Shown piece after piece: positions 46,646 through 56,189 of a stretch of 64,000 nt of DNA. Source of the DNA: WHSO01 sp963732875 (GTDB lineage: Bacteria; Pseudomonadota; Alphaproteobacteria; SMXQ01); NCBI GenBank assembly GCA_963732875.1, contig CAVTBD010000002.1, forward strand, positions 992,001 to 1,056,000. Direction: 5' to 3'. Numbering within the stretch: the first letter of the stretch is position 1; each line of letters opens with the position of its first letter. The translations under genes were made by a program, and so were the position numbers. The notes under the pieces were generated by a model that saw nothing but the letters and a program-made list of their open reading frames with translations, made no database searches and had not been told where the DNA came from.

Positions 46646-49600
46646 TTAAGGCTTCGGTGTCGCGGGCGCGGCCGGTTGCGGCTGCTTCGGCGTCTCTGGC
46701 TGCGGCGTCGTCTGCGGGGTCGTCTGCGGTTGCGGCGCGGCCGGCGCCGGCGGCTTCGGTGCCTCCTTGGGCTTTTCCTTCGCGTCGAAGATGTTGAACA
46801 GCCCGCGCAGGAAGCCCGGCGTGAGCGTCGCCAGCGGATTGACCGACACGTCCGGGTTCTCGATCGGCCCCTTCATCGAATAGGTCGCGGCGAACAGGCC
46901 CGAACCCTTTTCCGGCACCAGAAGCGCGCCCAGGATCGGGATGTCGGCGAACACCGAGTTGAGCGAATAGGCGGGCACCACCGTACCGGTGAGGTCCATG
47001 GTGTCCTTGTCGAGATCGATCCGCCCGTCGGCGGTGAAGCCGATCGCGGCGCCGTGGGCTCGCGCCTGCTTCAGCACGAGGTCGTCGCCGGTCTTGACGA
47101 ACGGCACGTCGGCACGGTTGAACGAGATGCCCTGGCCGGTGAGCGCGTCGAGGATGCCGGTGAGCGAGGCCACCGACAGCAGCTTGGCGAGGAACGGCGT
47201 CTTGACCATCTGGAAGTCGTCCACCGCCATGTGAGCGGTCAGGGGACGGCCCGGCTTGCCGTCGTCGTAGCTGCCGTCGATATGCAGCTTGCCGCTCACC
47301 ATGTTGTCGGTCACGTCGAACGCCTTGAGCGCGTCGCCCGCGTCGTCGGAGGTGATCAGCAGCTTGCGCGTGCCGTTGACGCGCTTGATCGACATGGCGA
47401 GCGACTTGCCCTTGCCGACGGTGCCCTTGACGTCCACGTCCTGCCAGTCGTTCTTGTCGCGCACGAGGCGCCCCTTGACGCCGGCGATGACGGCGTTGGG
47501 CGCGGCGCGCACGGTGCCGAGGTCCACCGAGATGTCGAGCGGCCGCTTGGGCTTGCCGTCGTCCTTCTGGGCGAGGAAGAAGCGGACGTCGGCCTTGTTG
47601 CCGGTCACGTCGAGGGCGAGGCCGCCGTCGTCGCGGAACCGGCCGCGCACGCGCATGTCGTTGTCGCCGTAGCGCAGTTCGCCGAAGTTGAAGCTCCGGA
47701 TCGACTTGCCGTCGGGGCCGAGACCGATGGCGCCGGCCGCCGACATGTCGCCCGCGCGGATCACGAGGTTGTCGACGGCCTTCACCTTGTCGTCCTCGAT
47801 CGGCAGCGTGAGGCGGGCGAAGCCGGTGACACCGGGCAGCTTGCGCCAGCCGAGCTCGGCGAACGACAGCGCCGCATTCTTGAGGTCGAGCGAGGCCGAC
47901 AGCGACATCTTCTTGTCGTCGTAGCGCGTCACGATGATGTCGGCGCCCACCGGCCCCTGGGCGTACTCCTTCAGGAAATCGAGGCCGAATTTCGCCCGCG
48001 CCGCGTCGTCGGCGGTGCCCTGGACGTGATAGCGCGAGCGGAACAGCGCGTGCGACTGGAAGTTCTCGGTCCAGCCGAGCCTGGCCGGCACGCCGCCCAG
48101 CTTCACGTCGCCGTTCACGTCCATGCCGTGCTTGTCGAGCTGCAGCGTCAGGTTGCCGTCGGTGAGATCGTTGCCGAGCGCGACACCGGGCAGCGCGACG
48201 CCGCGCAGGTTGGCGGCGGCGGCGAGATCCATGTCGTCGAACTTGAGGTTCTTGGCGAGCGGGAACTTGAGCTTGAGCCGCGTCGCCGCCACGCCCTTGA
48301 CCGACGCGGGCTTGATGCCGAGCCCCTTGATCAGGTCGAGGCGCGGATGGTTGAGCAGCGTGACGACGTCGGCGATCGGGCCCTCCACCACCGTCTCGAT
48401 GTCCATCAGCTGGGTTTCCGTATCGAGCGCGTAGGCGCGGAAGCTGCCTTCGCGCACATGCAGCGCGCCGAGACGGCCGCTCTTCGCCTGGAACGTGATC
48501 GCGCTCGGACTCAGCGTCGCGTGGCCGGCCACGTCGGTCACCGGCGGCAACGGCCGCAGGAAATGGATCGAGACGCCGCTGAAGTCGAAGCCGCCGTCGA
48601 GCTTGTCGAGCACGACGTCCGAGATGCCGCCCTTGCCATCCTCGCGCGCGGTGATGTCGGCATGGGCGGTGAGCTTGCTGACGCCGCCCTTCTCGACGTT
48701 TTCCAGCACCCAGTCGCGCCCGCCGCTGGCGGCGCCCTTGGGCCACAGGCGTCGGAGGTCGGCGGTGTTCACGTCGCGCGCGCCGAGATCGAGGGCGAGC
48801 TTGACGGCACCGTCCTTGCGCGTCCCGGATCCCGACAGCGCGATGCGCGGGCCGTCGAAATCGGCGGTGAAGGCTTCCAGCACGAGATTGTTGAGGCCAT
48901 CGGTCGCGCGCGCCTTGAGCCTCGCCGAGCGCAGCGTCACCGGAGCGTCGAATTGCGACGGCACGGCGATGGTGCCCGCCCCCGCCGTGAGATCGAGGGA
49001 CACGTCGCCGACCACGCCCTGCAGGTTGGTCCGCACCTGTACCGTGCCCGAGATCGGCACCCTGGCGCCTTCCAGCGCCTTGAGGTCGGGCGACAGCGGC
49101 GCCAGCACGGCGGGCTCCATGCCGGCGAGGTGCACGTCCAGCTCGAGCGCCTTGCGCTGGGGGTTGTAGCCGCCCGCGAGGTCGATCCGCGCGCGGCGGC
49201 CATCGGCCAGGATGTTGAGGTGCGCGTTGCCGCCGACGCCGTCATGGTCGCGCGCCAGCAGGATGTCGCTGCCGGGCGCGCGGATGGTGACGCCCTCGCG
49301 CAGGTCCTCGAATATGAAATCGGCATTCAGCAGGCTGATCGAGCGCAGGTAGCCGAGCGGCCCCTTGTGGTCGGGGGGCGCGGCGAGATGGGCGAGCACG
49401 TCGGCGGTGAGGTCGCTTCCGAGACGCGCCTCTTCGGCCGACGGTTGCGCGGTGATGGGCACCTGGGTCTCGCCCAGGGTAAGCGCGCCGTCGGCCTGCC
49501 GGACGACGCGCAGCCGCGGTCCGAACAGCTCGAGCCGGGTCGGCGCGATGCGGCCGTCGAGCAGCGCGCGGATCGAGAAGCTGATGGCGAGATCCGGCAC

Positions 49601-49879
49601 GAACGCCTTTTCTCGGCCGTCCGCGCCGGTCACGCGTACGCCGCTGAGCTGTATGTCGACGGTGCGCGCCCACCCGGCCCAGGTCAGCACGGTACGGTCG
49701 ATCGCCACCTTGATCGAGCCGTCGTCGGCGGACAGGCCGCGCGCCACGTAGGGCGTGATGAAATCGAGCGGCACCGGCCCGTAGGACAGGCGGACCGCCG
49801 CCAGCACCAGAAGCACCGCGAATCCGGCAACCAATACCGCAATGAATTCGAGCGTCAGTTTCAGGCCACGCTTCAGCAC
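46646..49879 (-). CDS. YhdP/AsmA-like inner-membrane protein
   Basis: About 1,077 residues: an N-terminal transmembrane helix (about 9-30), a very long periplasmic beta-rich body of the DUF3971/AsmA_2 type and a Pro/Gln-rich C-terminal tail (last ~45). The segment VPAYSLNSVFADIPILGALL with LVPEKGSGLFAATYSMKGP is the conserved AsmA-family C-terminal block. E. coli YhdP is a bridge-like protein carrying phospholipid towards the outer membrane; that role is inferred here by family. I prefer GTG 49879 (GAGGA about 10 bases upstream); GTG 49948 and the frame up to 50083 would overlap glnE. Confidence 0.88.
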   Translation of the reverse strand: MLKRGLKLTLEFIAVLVAGFAVLLVLAAVRLSYGPVPLDFITPYVARGLSADDGSIKVAIDRTVLTWAGWARTVDIQLSGVRVTGADGREKAFVPDLAISFSIRALLDGRIAPTRLELFGPRLRVVRQADGALTLGETQVPITAQPSAEEARLGSDLTADVLAHLAAPPDHKGPLGYLRSISLLNADFIFEDLREGVTIRAPGSDILLARDHDGVGGNAHLNILADGRRARIDLAGGYNPQRKALELDVHLAGMEPAVLAPLSPDLKALEGARVPISGTVQVRTNLQGVVGDVSLDLTAGAGTIAVPSQFDAPVTLRSARLKARATDGLNNLVLEAFTADFDGPRIALSGSGTRKDGAVKLALDLGARDVNTADLRRLWPKGAASGGRDWVLENVEKGGVSKLTAHADITAREDGKGGISDVVLDKLDGGFDFSGVSIHFLRPLPPVTDVAGHATLSPSAITFQAKSGRLGALHVREGSFRAYALDTETQLMDIETVVEGPIADVVTLLNHPRLDLIKGLGIKPASVKGVAATRLKLKFPLAKNLKFDDMDLAAAANLRGVALPGVALGNDLTDGNLTLQLDKHGMDVNGDVKLGGVPARLGWTENFQSHALFRSRYHVQGTADDAARAKFGLDFLKEYAQGPVGADIIVTRYDDKKMSLSASLDLKNAALSFAELGWRKLPGVTGFARLTLPIEDDKVKAVDNLVIRAGDMSAAGAIGLGPDGKSIRSFNFGELRYGDNDMRVRGRFRDDGGLALDVTGNKADVRFFLAQKDDGKPKRPLDISVDLGTVRAAPNAVIAGVKGRLVRDKNDWQDVDVKGTVGKGKSLAMSIKRVNGTRKLLITSDDAGDALKAFDVTDNMVSGKLHIDGSYDDGKPGRPLTAHMAVDDFQMVKTPFLAKLLSVASLTGILDALTGQGISFNRADVPFVKTGDDLVLKQARAHGAAIGFTADGRIDLDKDTMDLTGTVVPAYSLNSVFADIPILGALLVPEKGSGLFAATYSMKGPIENPDVSVNPLATLTPGFLRGLFNIFDAKEKPKEAPKPPAPAAPQPQTTPQTTPQPETPKQPQPAAPATPKP

Positions 49880-49962
49880 TCGTTTTCCTCGGCCGCCGGT
49901 CTTGACCCTTACCCAGAGTTCGCGCAGTGTGCGGCAATTCTTTGTCACAAGGAAGGCGACAG

Positions 49963-52950
49963 GTGACGTTTTTACCTGATCCCGCGAAACTGCCCGCGCC
50001 CGGCGATGCCGACGCCGCGGACAACGGGTTCGCCCGCTGGGCGGAGGTCGCCGACCATGTCGACGATCCCCGCCTCGGCGCATTCGCCCGCGCGTTCGCC
50101 GCCGACCCCGCCGGCCACGCGCTGCTCGCCGCGGTATTCGGCAACAGCCCGTTCCTGACCGAATGCCTGCTCCAGGAAGCGGCCACGCTCAGGCACCTGG
50201 CCGAAGCCGGTCCCGCGCGCACGCTGGATACGGCGGTCGCCGAGGCCGGCGCCGTGCCGGGCCGCCCCCAGGCCGAGGCCATGGCCGCGCTCCGGCGCGC
50301 GCGCCGCAAGGTGGCGCTCACCGTCGCGCTCGCCGACATCGCCGGCGCCTGGGACGTCGCCACGGTGACCGCAGCGCTGTCGCGCTTCGCCGACGCGGCG
50401 CTCGCCTCCGCGCTCGCGACGCTCCTGTGGGAGGCACAGGGACGCGGCGAGATCGCGCTCGCCGACGCTGACGATCCCGCCGGCCACGCCGGCCTGTTCA
50501 TCCTCGGGCTCGGCAAACTCGGCGCCCACGAGCTCAACTATTCGAGCGACATCGACCTGATCGCGCTCTATGACCCGGAGCAGCTCGACTACACCGGGCG
50601 CCAGAGCCCGTCGCAGTTCTACATCCGCACCGTGCGCGACCTCGTCAACATGCTGGAGACCCGCACGCGCGACGGCTACGTGTTCCGCACCGACCTCAGG
50701 CTGCGCCCCGACCCGGGCTCGACGCCACTCGCGGTGTCCACGCGCGCCGCCGAGATCTACTACGAGAGCACCGGCCAGAACTGGGAGCGCGCGGCGCTCA
50801 TCAAGGCGCGCGTGGCCGCCGGCGACGGCGAGGCCGGCGCCGCGTTCCTGCGCATGCTGGAGCCGTTTCTGTGGCGCAAGAACCTCGACTTCGCCGCCAT
50901 CGAGGACATCCATTCGATCAAGCGCCAGATCAACGCGCACCGCGGCGGCGGCAGAATCGCGGTCGCCGGGCACAACCTCAAGCTCGGGCGCGGCGGCATC
51001 CGCGAGATCGAATTCTTCGGCCAGACCCAGCAGCTGATCTGGGGCGGGCGCGTGCCGGCGCTGCGCACCTCGGGCACGGTTGCGACGCTGGCCGCGCTCG
51101 CGATCGAGGGCCGCATCAGCGCCGCCACCGCCCACGAGCTGACAGAAGCCTACGACTACCTGCGCCGCGCCGAACACCGGTTGCAGATGGTCGACGACCG
51201 CCAGACCCACAGCGTGCCCGAGGACGACGCGGGCCTCAAACGCTTCGCCGCCTTCATGGGCTACAAGGACGCGGCGGGCTTCGCGCGCGAGCTGACCGGC
51301 TACCTTTCCTGCGTCGAGGGCCACTACGCCCACCTGTTCGAGGAGGCGCCGTCGCTGTCGGGACCGGGCAACCTGGTGTTCACCGGCGGCGAGGACGACC
51401 CCGACACGCTCGAGACGCTCGCCGGGATGGGCTTCACCGACGTCTCGATGATCGCCGACCGGGTGCGGAGCTGGCATCGCGGCCGGTCGCGCGCGACCCG
51501 CAGCGCGCGGGCGCGCGAACTGCTGACCGAGCTGGTGCCGGCCCTGCTCGACGCGCTCGCCGGGACCGCCAACCCGGACGCGGCGTTCCGCAACTTCGAT
51601 CAGTTCCTGATGGCCCTGCCGGCGGGCGTGCAGCTGTTCTCGCTGTTCCTCGCCAATCCCGGCCTTCTCACCCTGCTCGCCGAGATCATGGGCTCGGCGC
51701 CACGGCTCGCGAGCCACCTCGCCGCCAACCCGTCGCTGCTCGACGGCGTGCTGACCGGCGACCTCTACGGCCCGATCGACGACAAACCCGCCCTCGGGCG
51801 ACGGTTGGCCGAGGCGCTGTCGCGGGCGCGCGACTTCGAGGACGTGCTCGACCGCGCGCGCCGCTTCGCCAACGACAATAAGTTCAAGGTCGGCGTGCAG
51901 ATTCTCAAGGGCATGCTCGACTGCGACGAGGCCGCGCGCGCGCTGACCGACCTCGCCGACGTGGTGCTGGCGCGCCTGTTCGAGGTGGTGCGTGCCGACA
52001 TGGAGAAGAAGCACGGCCGCGTCGGCGGCGCGAAGGGCAAGGCGCGTGGACGCGACATGTGCGTGGTCGCGCTCGGCAAGCTCGGCGGGCGCGAGATCAC
52101 CGAGAACTCCGACCTCGACCTGCTGTTCGTCTACGACGATCCCGAGCCCGGCACCGATGCCGACGCGGCCAACGTGTCGGACGGTGCGCGGCCGCTCGCC
52201 GCGAGCCAGTATTTCGCGCGCCTGTCGCAGCAGCTCATCACTGCCGTCTCCGCCCCCACCGCCGAGGGGAAACTTTATGAAGTGGACATGCGGCTGCGCC
52301 CGTCGGGCAACGCCGGGCCGATCGCCACCAGCCTGTCGGCCTTCATGCAGTACCAGGCCGACGCGGCGTGGAGCTGGGAGCACATGGCGCTGACCCGCGC
52401 GCGCGCGGTGGCCGGCGCCGACGACCTGTGCGGGCGCATCACTGAGGCGATCCGCGCGACCCTGACCGCACCGCGCGACCGCGACCGGCTCAAGGGCCAC
52501 GTCTGCGACATGCGCGCGCGTCTCGCGCGCGGCCATCCCCCCGCCTCGATGTGGGACGTGAAATACGCAACCGGCGGGCTGATCGACGTCGAGTTCATCG
52601 CGCAATACCTCCAGCTCACCCATGCCCAGGACGACCCGAACGTGCTGGATACCGCCACGGCGGGCGCGCTGGAACGGCTCGCGGTAGCGGGAAGGCTCGA
52701 TCCCGCCACGGCCAAATCGCTGATCCGCGCCGGGCGGCTTTGGCGTACAATCCAAGGAATGTTGCGCTTCACCTACGAGGGCACCTTCAGCGAGGACGCG
52801 GCCCCGGCCGGCCTCAAGCGGGCGCTCGCCCAGGGGGCGGGCGCGGAGGATTTTCCGGCGCTCAAGGCCGACATGGAACGGACCGCGCAGGACGTGCGCG
52901 CCACCTTCGTGCGGCTGATCGGCGACCCCGATAAGGTGGGATCCGCGTGA
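49963..52950 (+). CDS. glnE: bifunctional glutamine synthetase adenylyltransferase/deadenylyltransferase
   Basis: 995 residues with two nucleotidyltransferase domains. The N-terminal deadenylylase has GLGKLGAHELNYSSDIDL and the C-terminal adenylylase has ALGKLGGREITENSDLDL, with both D-x-D metal pairs intact and a helical linker between. It reversibly adenylylates GlnA in response to nitrogen status. I choose the GTG at 49963, which follows AAGGAAGG at good spacing; a GTG at 49927 is in frame but lacks a ribosome site. Divergent from the yhdP-like gene; bcp follows after 67 bp. Confidence 0.95.
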   Translation: MTFLPDPAKLPAPGDADAADNGFARWAEVADHVDDPRLGAFARAFAADPAGHALLAAVFGNSPFLTECLLQEAATLRHLAEAGPARTLDTAVAEAGAVPGRPQAEAMAALRRARRKVALTVALADIAGAWDVATVTAALSRFADAALASALATLLWEAQGRGEIALADADDPAGHAGLFILGLGKLGAHELNYSSDIDLIALYDPEQLDYTGRQSPSQFYIRTVRDLVNMLETRTRDGYVFRTDLRLRPDPGSTPLAVSTRAAEIYYESTGQNWERAALIKARVAAGDGEAGAAFLRMLEPFLWRKNLDFAAIEDIHSIKRQINAHRGGGRIAVAGHNLKLGRGGIREIEFFGQTQQLIWGGRVPALRTSGTVATLAALAIEGRISAATAHELTEAYDYLRRAEHRLQMVDDRQTHSVPEDDAGLKRFAAFMGYKDAAGFARELTGYLSCVEGHYAHLFEEAPSLSGPGNLVFTGGEDDPDTLETLAGMGFTDVSMIADRVRSWHRGRSRATRSARARELLTELVPALLDALAGTANPDAAFRNFDQFLMALPAGVQLFSLFLANPGLLTLLAEIMGSAPRLASHLAANPSLLDGVLTGDLYGPIDDKPALGRRLAEALSRARDFEDVLDRARRFANDNKFKVGVQILKGMLDCDEAARALTDLADVVLARLFEVVRADMEKKHGRVGGAKGKARGRDMCVVALGKLGGREITENSDLDLLFVYDDPEPGTDADAANVSDGARPLAASQYFARLSQQLITAVSAPTAEGKLYEVDMRLRPSGNAGPIATSLSAFMQYQADAAWSWEHMALTRARAVAGADDLCGRITEAIRATLTAPRDRDRLKGHVCDMRARLARGHPPASMWDVKYATGGLIDVEFIAQYLQLTHAQDDPNVLDTATAGALERLAVAGRLDPATAKSLIRAGRLWRTIQGMLRFTYEGTFSEDAAPAGLKRALAQGAGAEDFPALKADMERTAQDVRATFVRLIGDPDKVGSA

Positions 52951-53017
52951 TCCCACGACACCATAGGCAGTAACCAACCACAACAAACCACCCAGAACAA
53001 ACCAACAGGAGACCGAC

Positions 53018-53482
53018 ATGGCACTCAAGGAAGGCGACAAGGCACCGGATTTCACCCTTTCCACCGACGGCGGCGGCAAGGTCAAGCTCTCGGCGCTCAA
53101 GGGCAAGAAGGTCGTGCTCTACTTCTACCCGAAGGACGACACGCCGGGCTGCACCACGGAAGCATGCAGCTTCCGCGACGACCTGCCGAAGTTCAAGAAG
53201 TCGGGCGCCGAGATCATCGGCATCTCCAAGGATGACCCCGACAGCCACGACAAGTTCAAGGCGAAGTACAACCTCAACTTCCTGCTCGCCTCCGACCCCG
53301 ACCTCAAGGCCATCAAGGCCTACGACGTGTGGAAAGAGAAGAACATGTACGGCAAGACGTCGATGGGCGTGGAACGCTCCACCTTCCTGATCGACGAGAA
53401 CGGCAAGATCGCCAAGGAGTGGCGCAAGGTGAAGGTCGACGGCCACGCCGAGGAAGTCTACGACGCCATCAAGGCGCTGTAG
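53018..53482 (+). CDS. bcp: thioredoxin-dependent thiol peroxidase (Bcp/PrxQ)
   Basis: 154 residues, atypical 2-Cys peroxiredoxin with peroxidatic C45 and resolving C50 (PGCTTEAC). The YFYPKDDTPGCT active-site segment and GVERSTFLIDENGKI are typical. It reduces H2O2 and organic hydroperoxides using thioredoxin. The start is the ATG at 53018 after CAGGAGA. Confidence 0.96.
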   Translation: MALKEGDKAPDFTLSTDGGGKVKLSALKGKKVVLYFYPKDDTPGCTTEACSFRDDLPKFKKSGAEIIGISKDDPDSHDKFKAKYNLNFLLASDPDLKAIKAYDVWKEKNMYGKTSMGVERSTFLIDENGKIAKEWRKVKVDGHAEEVYDAIKAL

Positions 53483-53555
53483 TCACACCACTCGCCCTTA
53501 TACGACGGGCTCATCGGCGGCCGGGGCGTCGCGGCGCAGCCGCGCTTCGTTTAAG

Positions 53556-53948
53556 TCAGCCGCGCGGTGGCGCGGCGGCGAACGCCTGCACCTCGCACAG
53601 GAGCTCCGGCCGCGCGAGCCCGGCGACGAAGATCTTGGTCGAGGCCGGACGCGCCGCGCCGAGATGCCGCAGTCGCGCCGCGTCGTAGGGCCGCTGGGGC
53701 GTGCCCGCCACCAGGTAGGAGGTGTAGTGGACGATGTGCTCGGGCCCCATCCCGGCCTCCTTCAGCACCGTCATGACGTTGGCCCAGGCGAGGTCCGCCT
53801 GCTCGGCGATGCCGTCCGGCACCGAGCCGTCGGCACGCTGGCCGGTCTGGCCGGCGACCGCCACCAGGCGCTGGCCGGGCCCGACCTCGATGCCCTGGCT
53901 GTAGTTGGGATTGGCGCGCAGGCCCTTGGGCTGAAGCTTCCGCAGCAT
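53556..53948 (-). CDS. RidA/YjgF/UK114-family protein
   Basis: 130 residues of the chorismate-mutase-like RidA fold (NPNYSQGIEV, VAVAGQTG, ANVMTVLKEAGMGPEHIVH, ASTKIFVAGLARPELLCEVQ). The C-terminal R-P-E-L-L-C-E-V-Q has the Glu of the family active site. In place of the canonical substrate-binding Arg the local motif reads L-A-R-P, so the deaminase function cannot be assumed. Family members remove reactive enamine/imine intermediates. Divergent from the DUF455 gene. Confidence 0.88.
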   Translation of the reverse strand: MLRKLQPKGLRANPNYSQGIEVGPGQRLVAVAGQTGQRADGSVPDGIAEQADLAWANVMTVLKEAGMGPEHIVHYTSYLVAGTPQRPYDAARLRHLGAARPASTKIFVAGLARPELLCEVQAFAAAPPRG

Positions 53949-54003
53949 GGCTCCCTCCTTTGCTGATCCCCGACGCTACGATGCTATAGGATCGCGCGAC
54001 GCC

Positions 54004-54852
54004 ATGACAGACGCTACCACCCTCACTGGCACCCTCACCGCCCGCGCCCGCGCGGTGCTCGCCTGCGGCGACGCCACTGAGAAGGCCGCGCTGGCGGCCG
54101 CCCTCGGCCGCGACGCGGCGGCGGGTGCCGTGCCCGAGATCGGCGTGGCGGGCGCGCCCGACCGTCCCGCCCGACCGGCCCGGCCCGAGCTGCGCGCGCC
54201 GCGCGACATGCCCAGGCGGCGCGCAGGCGAATTGGCGGCGGGGCGTGTCGCGCTCCTGCACGCGCTCGCCCACATCGAGCTCAACGCCATCGACCTCGCC
54301 TGCGACATCGTCGCGCGCTTCGCGCGCGCAGAGGAAATTTGGCGCTTCGCAGAGCCCGACCTGCCGCGCACGTTCTGCGACGACTGGATCGTGGTCGCCG
54401 CCGAGGAGGCCAAACATTTTCTGGGGCTCGCCGCCCGCCTCAATGATTTCGGCGCGGGTTACGGCGACCTGCCCGCCCACGACGGCTTGTGGGAGGCGGC
54501 GGAGAAGACCGCCGACGACCTGCTGGCGCGATTGGCCGTGGTGCCGCTGGTGCTGGAGGCACGCGGCCTCGACGTGACGCCGGTGATGATCGAGCGCATG
54601 ACGCGCTTCGGCGACGACCAGACGGCGGCGCTGCTCACCACCATCTATCGCGACGAGATCGGCCACGTCGCGACCGGGCGCAAGTGGTTCGGACGGATCG
54701 CGGAGGTGCGCGGGCGCGAGCCGCGCGCGGCGTGGCAGGAGCTGGTCGCGGCCCGCTTCCGCGGCGCCTTGAAGCCGCCGTTCAACGAAGCGGCGCGAGA
54801 GGAAGCGGGTTTCGGCGCCGACTGGTACGGCGCGCTTCCGGAGAAGAAGTAA
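54004..54852 (+). CDS. DUF455 ferritin-like protein
   Basis: 282 residues. A helical ferritin-like core carries repeated E-x-x-H-type metal motifs: ALAHIELNAIDLACD (about 89-103), AAEEAKHF (about 133-140) and YRDEIGHV (about 217-224). It also has LEARGLDVTP, which is characteristic of DUF455. A di-iron or manganese site is likely. Function unknown; the fold recalls tRNA hydroxylase MiaE but the family is separate. The start is the ATG at 54004. Confidence 0.85.
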   Translation: MTDATTLTGTLTARARAVLACGDATEKAALAAALGRDAAAGAVPEIGVAGAPDRPARPARPELRAPRDMPRRRAGELAAGRVALLHALAHIELNAIDLACDIVARFARAEEIWRFAEPDLPRTFCDDWIVVAAEEAKHFLGLAARLNDFGAGYGDLPAHDGLWEAAEKTADDLLARLAVVPLVLEARGLDVTPVMIERMTRFGDDQTAALLTTIYRDEIGHVATGRKWFGRIAEVRGREPRAAWQELVAARFRGALKPPFNEAAREEAGFGADWYGALPEKK

Positions 54853-54879
54853 GGACACACGGTTCACCCCCTCACCCTT

Positions 54880-54905
54880 CCCTCTCCCCCTCAAGGGGGA
54901 GAGGG
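54880..54905. terminator. perfect 11-bp stem-loop between DUF455 gene and prfB
   Basis: CCCTCTCCCCC-TCAA-GGGGGAGAGGG lies in the 127 bp between convergent genes. This C-rich hairpin is a form often dispersed in alphaproteobacterial intergenic DNA. It lacks a long U-tract, so it may be a weak bidirectional terminator, an mRNA-stabilising stem or a dispersed palindromic repeat. Confidence 0.6.
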
Positions 54906-54979
54906 TTGAGAAGGGTTGGCACGGCATGCGCCTACCCGGAGCTGGGTGAGGTGGATGTCCGCATAGCGAGAAAACCGTC

Positions 54980-56109
54980 TCAATCGAGGTCGGCGACCTT
55001 GGCGGTGGTGCCGGCGACGCGCTGGCTGAGCGAAGCCGCCATGAAGTCGTCGAGGTCGCCGTCGAGGACTCCCTGCGCGTTGCCCTTCTCCACGCCGGTG
55101 CGCAGGTCCTTCACCATCTGGTAGGGCTGCAGCACGTAGGAGCGGATCTGGCTGCCCCAGCCGATCTCCGATTTCTGGCCGCGCGCGGCCTCGGCGGCCT
55201 CCTCGCGCAGCTGCAACTCGCGCTCATAGAGGCGCGCGCGCAGCATGGCGAAGGCGGAGGCGCGGTTGCGGTGCTGGGAGCGGTCGGTCTGGCACTGCAC
55301 CACGATATTGGTGGGCAGATGCGTGATGCGGATCGCCGAATCGGTCTTGTTGACGTGCTGGCCGCCGGCGCCCGACGCGCGGTAGGTGTCGATGCGCAGG
55401 TCCTTGTCGTTGATCTCGATCTCGATCGAGTCGTCGACTTCCGGATAGACCCACACGCTGGCGAAGCTGGTGTGGCGGCGTGCCGCCGAATCGTAGGGCG
55501 AGATGCGCACCAGGCGGTGCACGCCGCTCTCGCTCTTGAGCCAGCCGTAGGCGTTCATGCCCGAGACCTTGATGGTGCCGGACTTGATGCCGGCCTCCTC
55601 GCCCGGGCTTTCCTCGATGTACTCGACCTTGTAGCCGTGGGCCTCGGCCCAGCGCGTGTACATGCGCAGCAGCATCTCGGCCCAGTCCTGGGACTCGGTG
55701 CCGCCGGCGCCGGCATGGACCTCGAGGAAGCAGTTGTTGGCGTCGGCCTCGCCCGACAGCAGGCTCTCGATCTCGAGCTTGGCGGCGCGGTCGCGCACCG
55801 CGGTGAGCGCGGCCTCGGCATCCTTGAGCACACCCTCGTCGCCCTCGGCCTCGGCCAACTCGAGCAGCTCCCGGTTGTCCTTGAGCTCGCTGCTCCAGCG
55901 CGGCATAGGTAGCGAGCGCGTGGTCGAGGCGGGTGCGTTCGCGCATCACGCGCTGGGCTTCCGAGGGCCTGGACCACAGCTCGGGGTCCTCGGCCCGGGC
56001 GTTCAGCCGTTCGAGCTCCTTGAGCGCGTTGTCGTAGTCAAAGATACCTCCTCAGCAGTCCGAGCGACTGCTTGGTTTCCTCGACGATAGCTTCGATCTC
56101 GGCTCGCAT
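54980..56109 (-). CDS. prfB: peptide chain release factor 2 (programmed frameshift; second, unprogrammed shift as read)
   Basis: From the ATG at 56109 the first 23 codons end at UGA (56038-56040), preceded by AGGAGG-TAT-CTT, the classic autoregulatory +1 site. After the shift the frame reads DYDNALKELERLNARAEDPELW and continues to LATYAALEQ. One extra base near 55889 (GAGCAG-C-GAGCTC) then breaks it again, and the rest (ELKDNRELLELAE to the stop at 54980) is in another frame. That part contains the RF2 stop-recognition region and the catalytic RASGAGGQHVNKTDSA. RF2 is essential and this second shift has no slippery site, so it is most likely a sequence error. Length after correction, about 375 residues, is normal. 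Confidence 0.9.
56038..56052 (-). promoter_or_regulatory. prfB programmed +1 frameshift site
   Basis: On the minus strand AGGAGG-TAT-CTT-TGA-C: an internal Shine-Dalgarno, a slippery CUU codon and an in-frame UGA followed by C. Ribosomes slip to the +1 frame when RF2 is scarce, so RF2 controls its own synthesis. The match to the known bacterial site is complete. Confidence 0.95.
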
Positions 56110-56189
56110 GGGGGCTCCGGTGCGCGTTTGAAGGCGCGCATCAAATCACGATTGTTCGGGTCAAGACAAGGCTGCGATAGGGGCCGCGA

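Noticed and set aside
46676..49966. A ~1,096-codon open frame antisense to the yhdP-like gene
   Set aside because: Antisense shadow, His/Val/Arg-rich with no recognisable fold.
49972..53106. A ~1,044-codon open frame antisense to glnE and bcp
   Set aside because: Same antisense artefact; glnE on the other strand has clear catalytic motifs.
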